Part shown: one piece after another, positions 63,481 to 64,000 of the stretch
How the letters are laid out: every line of letters begins with the position of its first letter
Position numbering within the stretch: the first letter of the stretch is position 1
From: JAIUNP01 sp020161975
Lineage (GTDB): Bacteria > Pseudomonadota > Alphaproteobacteria > Rhizobiales > Beijerinckiaceae
Direction of reading: 5' to 3'
Assembly: GCA_036745275.1 (NCBI GenBank)
Contig: DAIOGK010000002.1
Coordinates: 62,001 to 126,000, forward strand
Length of the DNA stretch: 64,000 bases
The notes under the pieces: model-generated
Seen by the model: only the letters and a program-made list of their open reading frames with translations
Databases searched by the model: none
What the model was told of the DNA's origin: nothing
Made by a program: the position numbers and the translations under genes

Positions 63481-64000
63481 CTATCCCTTCGGAACCCCGA
63501 GCCATTCAGCGAGTTGCCGCCGTTCTGCCGCCGTCATCTCGGTCAGGTTGTTCGGCGGCATCGCGTGGGTCAGCACGGACCACATGCGGATGGCCTCCGC
63601 CTCCTTGGCGATGCGCCGTGGCGTATCGAGCATCACGCCCTTCGGGGCGATCTGGATGCCGTCCCACACCGGCTCGGGCGCGTGGCACATCGAACAGCGG
63701 CTGGAGATGATGTCGACGACATGGGCCGGTGGATTGGCAAGCCCGGCAATGGCGACGTCAGGCACTTCACGCGGGGCAAGACCCAGGCGCTCGCGTCCGC
63801 CGGGCGAGGCCGCCATCGACACATAAAAGGCAATCATCATCGCAGCCGCAGCGACCGCCCAGGTCCACCATGGCGATTTCGCATGGTCGGCGTGGCGGAC
63901 GTTGTAAAAATGGCGGATGAGCGCGCCAGCGACGATGACCAGAAAGACAATCGCCGGAATGACGGCGGAATTGGCCCAGAACACCGGATAGTGGTTCGAG
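63481..64000 (-). CDS. puuD: Urate hydroxylase PuuD, C-terminal part (cytochrome c domain)
   Basis: The gene enters from beyond the right edge; 172 codons are visible. Membrane segments (SNHYPVFWANSAVIPAIVFLVIVAGALIRHFYN and WWTWAVAAAAMMIAFYVSMAA) lead to a C-terminal cytochrome c domain with haem motif CSMCH and the distal MPPNNLTEMTAAERRQLAEW containing the axial Met. PuuD oxidises urate to 5-hydroxyisourate using the respiratory chain. It links to the urea genes in this window through purine breakdown. Confidence 0.88.
   Translation of the reverse strand, partial: SNHYPVFWANSAVIPAIVFLVIVAGALIRHFYNVRHADHAKSPWWTWAVAAAAMMIAFYVSMAASPGGRERLGLAPREVPDVAIAGLANPPAHVVDIISSRCSMCHAPEPVWDGIQIAPKGVMLDTPRRIAKEAEAIRMWSVLTHAMPPNNLTEMTAAERRQLAEWLGVPKG

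Overview
The window is a high-GC, densely packed chromosomal segment of an alphaproteobacterium, most likely of the order Hyphomicrobiales (Rhizobiales). The evidence is the general-stress module PhyR-NepR-EcfG, the carA / yqeY / dnaG / rpoD block, a UvrB with a long N-terminal extension, an urt-ure urea operon with a hupE/ureJ-type gene between ureA and ureB, and a PuuD-type urate hydroxylase. No rRNA, tRNA, CRISPR array or integrase gene was seen.

Layout. 1-4.5 kb: thioesterase (cut by the edge), MFS transporter, an unknown membrane protein, HlyU, LysE and CDF exporters. 4.7-11.7 kb: rpoD, dnaG, an unknown anchored protein, yqeY and divergent carA. 11.8-14.7 kb: an unknown protein, the tRNA hydroxylase TrhO, and an Hsp70-like protein. 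14.7-19.5 kb: an accessory island around prfC. 19.5-25.9 kb: uvrB, a DUF2158 protein, a sugar dehydrogenase, an acyltransferase and a YihY protein. 26-35.2 kb: a binding-protein ABC importer next to a PgtABC-like sensory operon, linked by a good sigma-54 promoter. 35.2-39.4 kb: GNAT, two pirins with a divergent LysR regulator, and a bestrophin-like protein. 39.6-43.9 kb: an RND efflux pump. 43.9-47.3 kb: phyR / nepR-ecfG-histidine kinase. 47.3-59.0 kb: an aroQ-like gene and the urtABCDE-ureDA-hupE-ureBCEFG operon, about 11 kb on one strand. 59.4-64 kb: an esterase, a porin, lrp / hpd, and a partial puuD.

The most unusual part is 15.6-17.3 kb. The last ~75 bp of prfC occur three times in direct orientation. 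The copies differ mostly silently or conservatively and still encode the RF3 C-terminus. The farthest copy sits 7 bp upstream of an acyltransferase gene, as if that gene once directly followed prfC. Between the copies lie two small units that start with the same palindrome. One carries a GIY-YIG nuclease gene inside a perfect 37-bp inverted repeat. The other carries a PDDEXK-like gene truncated at the repeat and a YefM/YoeB toxin-antitoxin pair collapsed into a chimera. This looks like repeated insertion at the 3' end of prfC by a small element that restores the end of the gene.

Two systems connect genes functionally. (i) A PgtC-like binding protein, a PgtB-like kinase and a PgtA-like sigma-54 activator lie beside a transporter whose binding protein is a paralogue of the PgtC-like protein; the substrate is more likely a phosphorylated compound than iron. 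(ii) Urea is imported by Urt and split by urease; a candidate sigma-54 promoter before urtA would fit nitrogen control, and the puuD gene nearby fits purine-nitrogen use.
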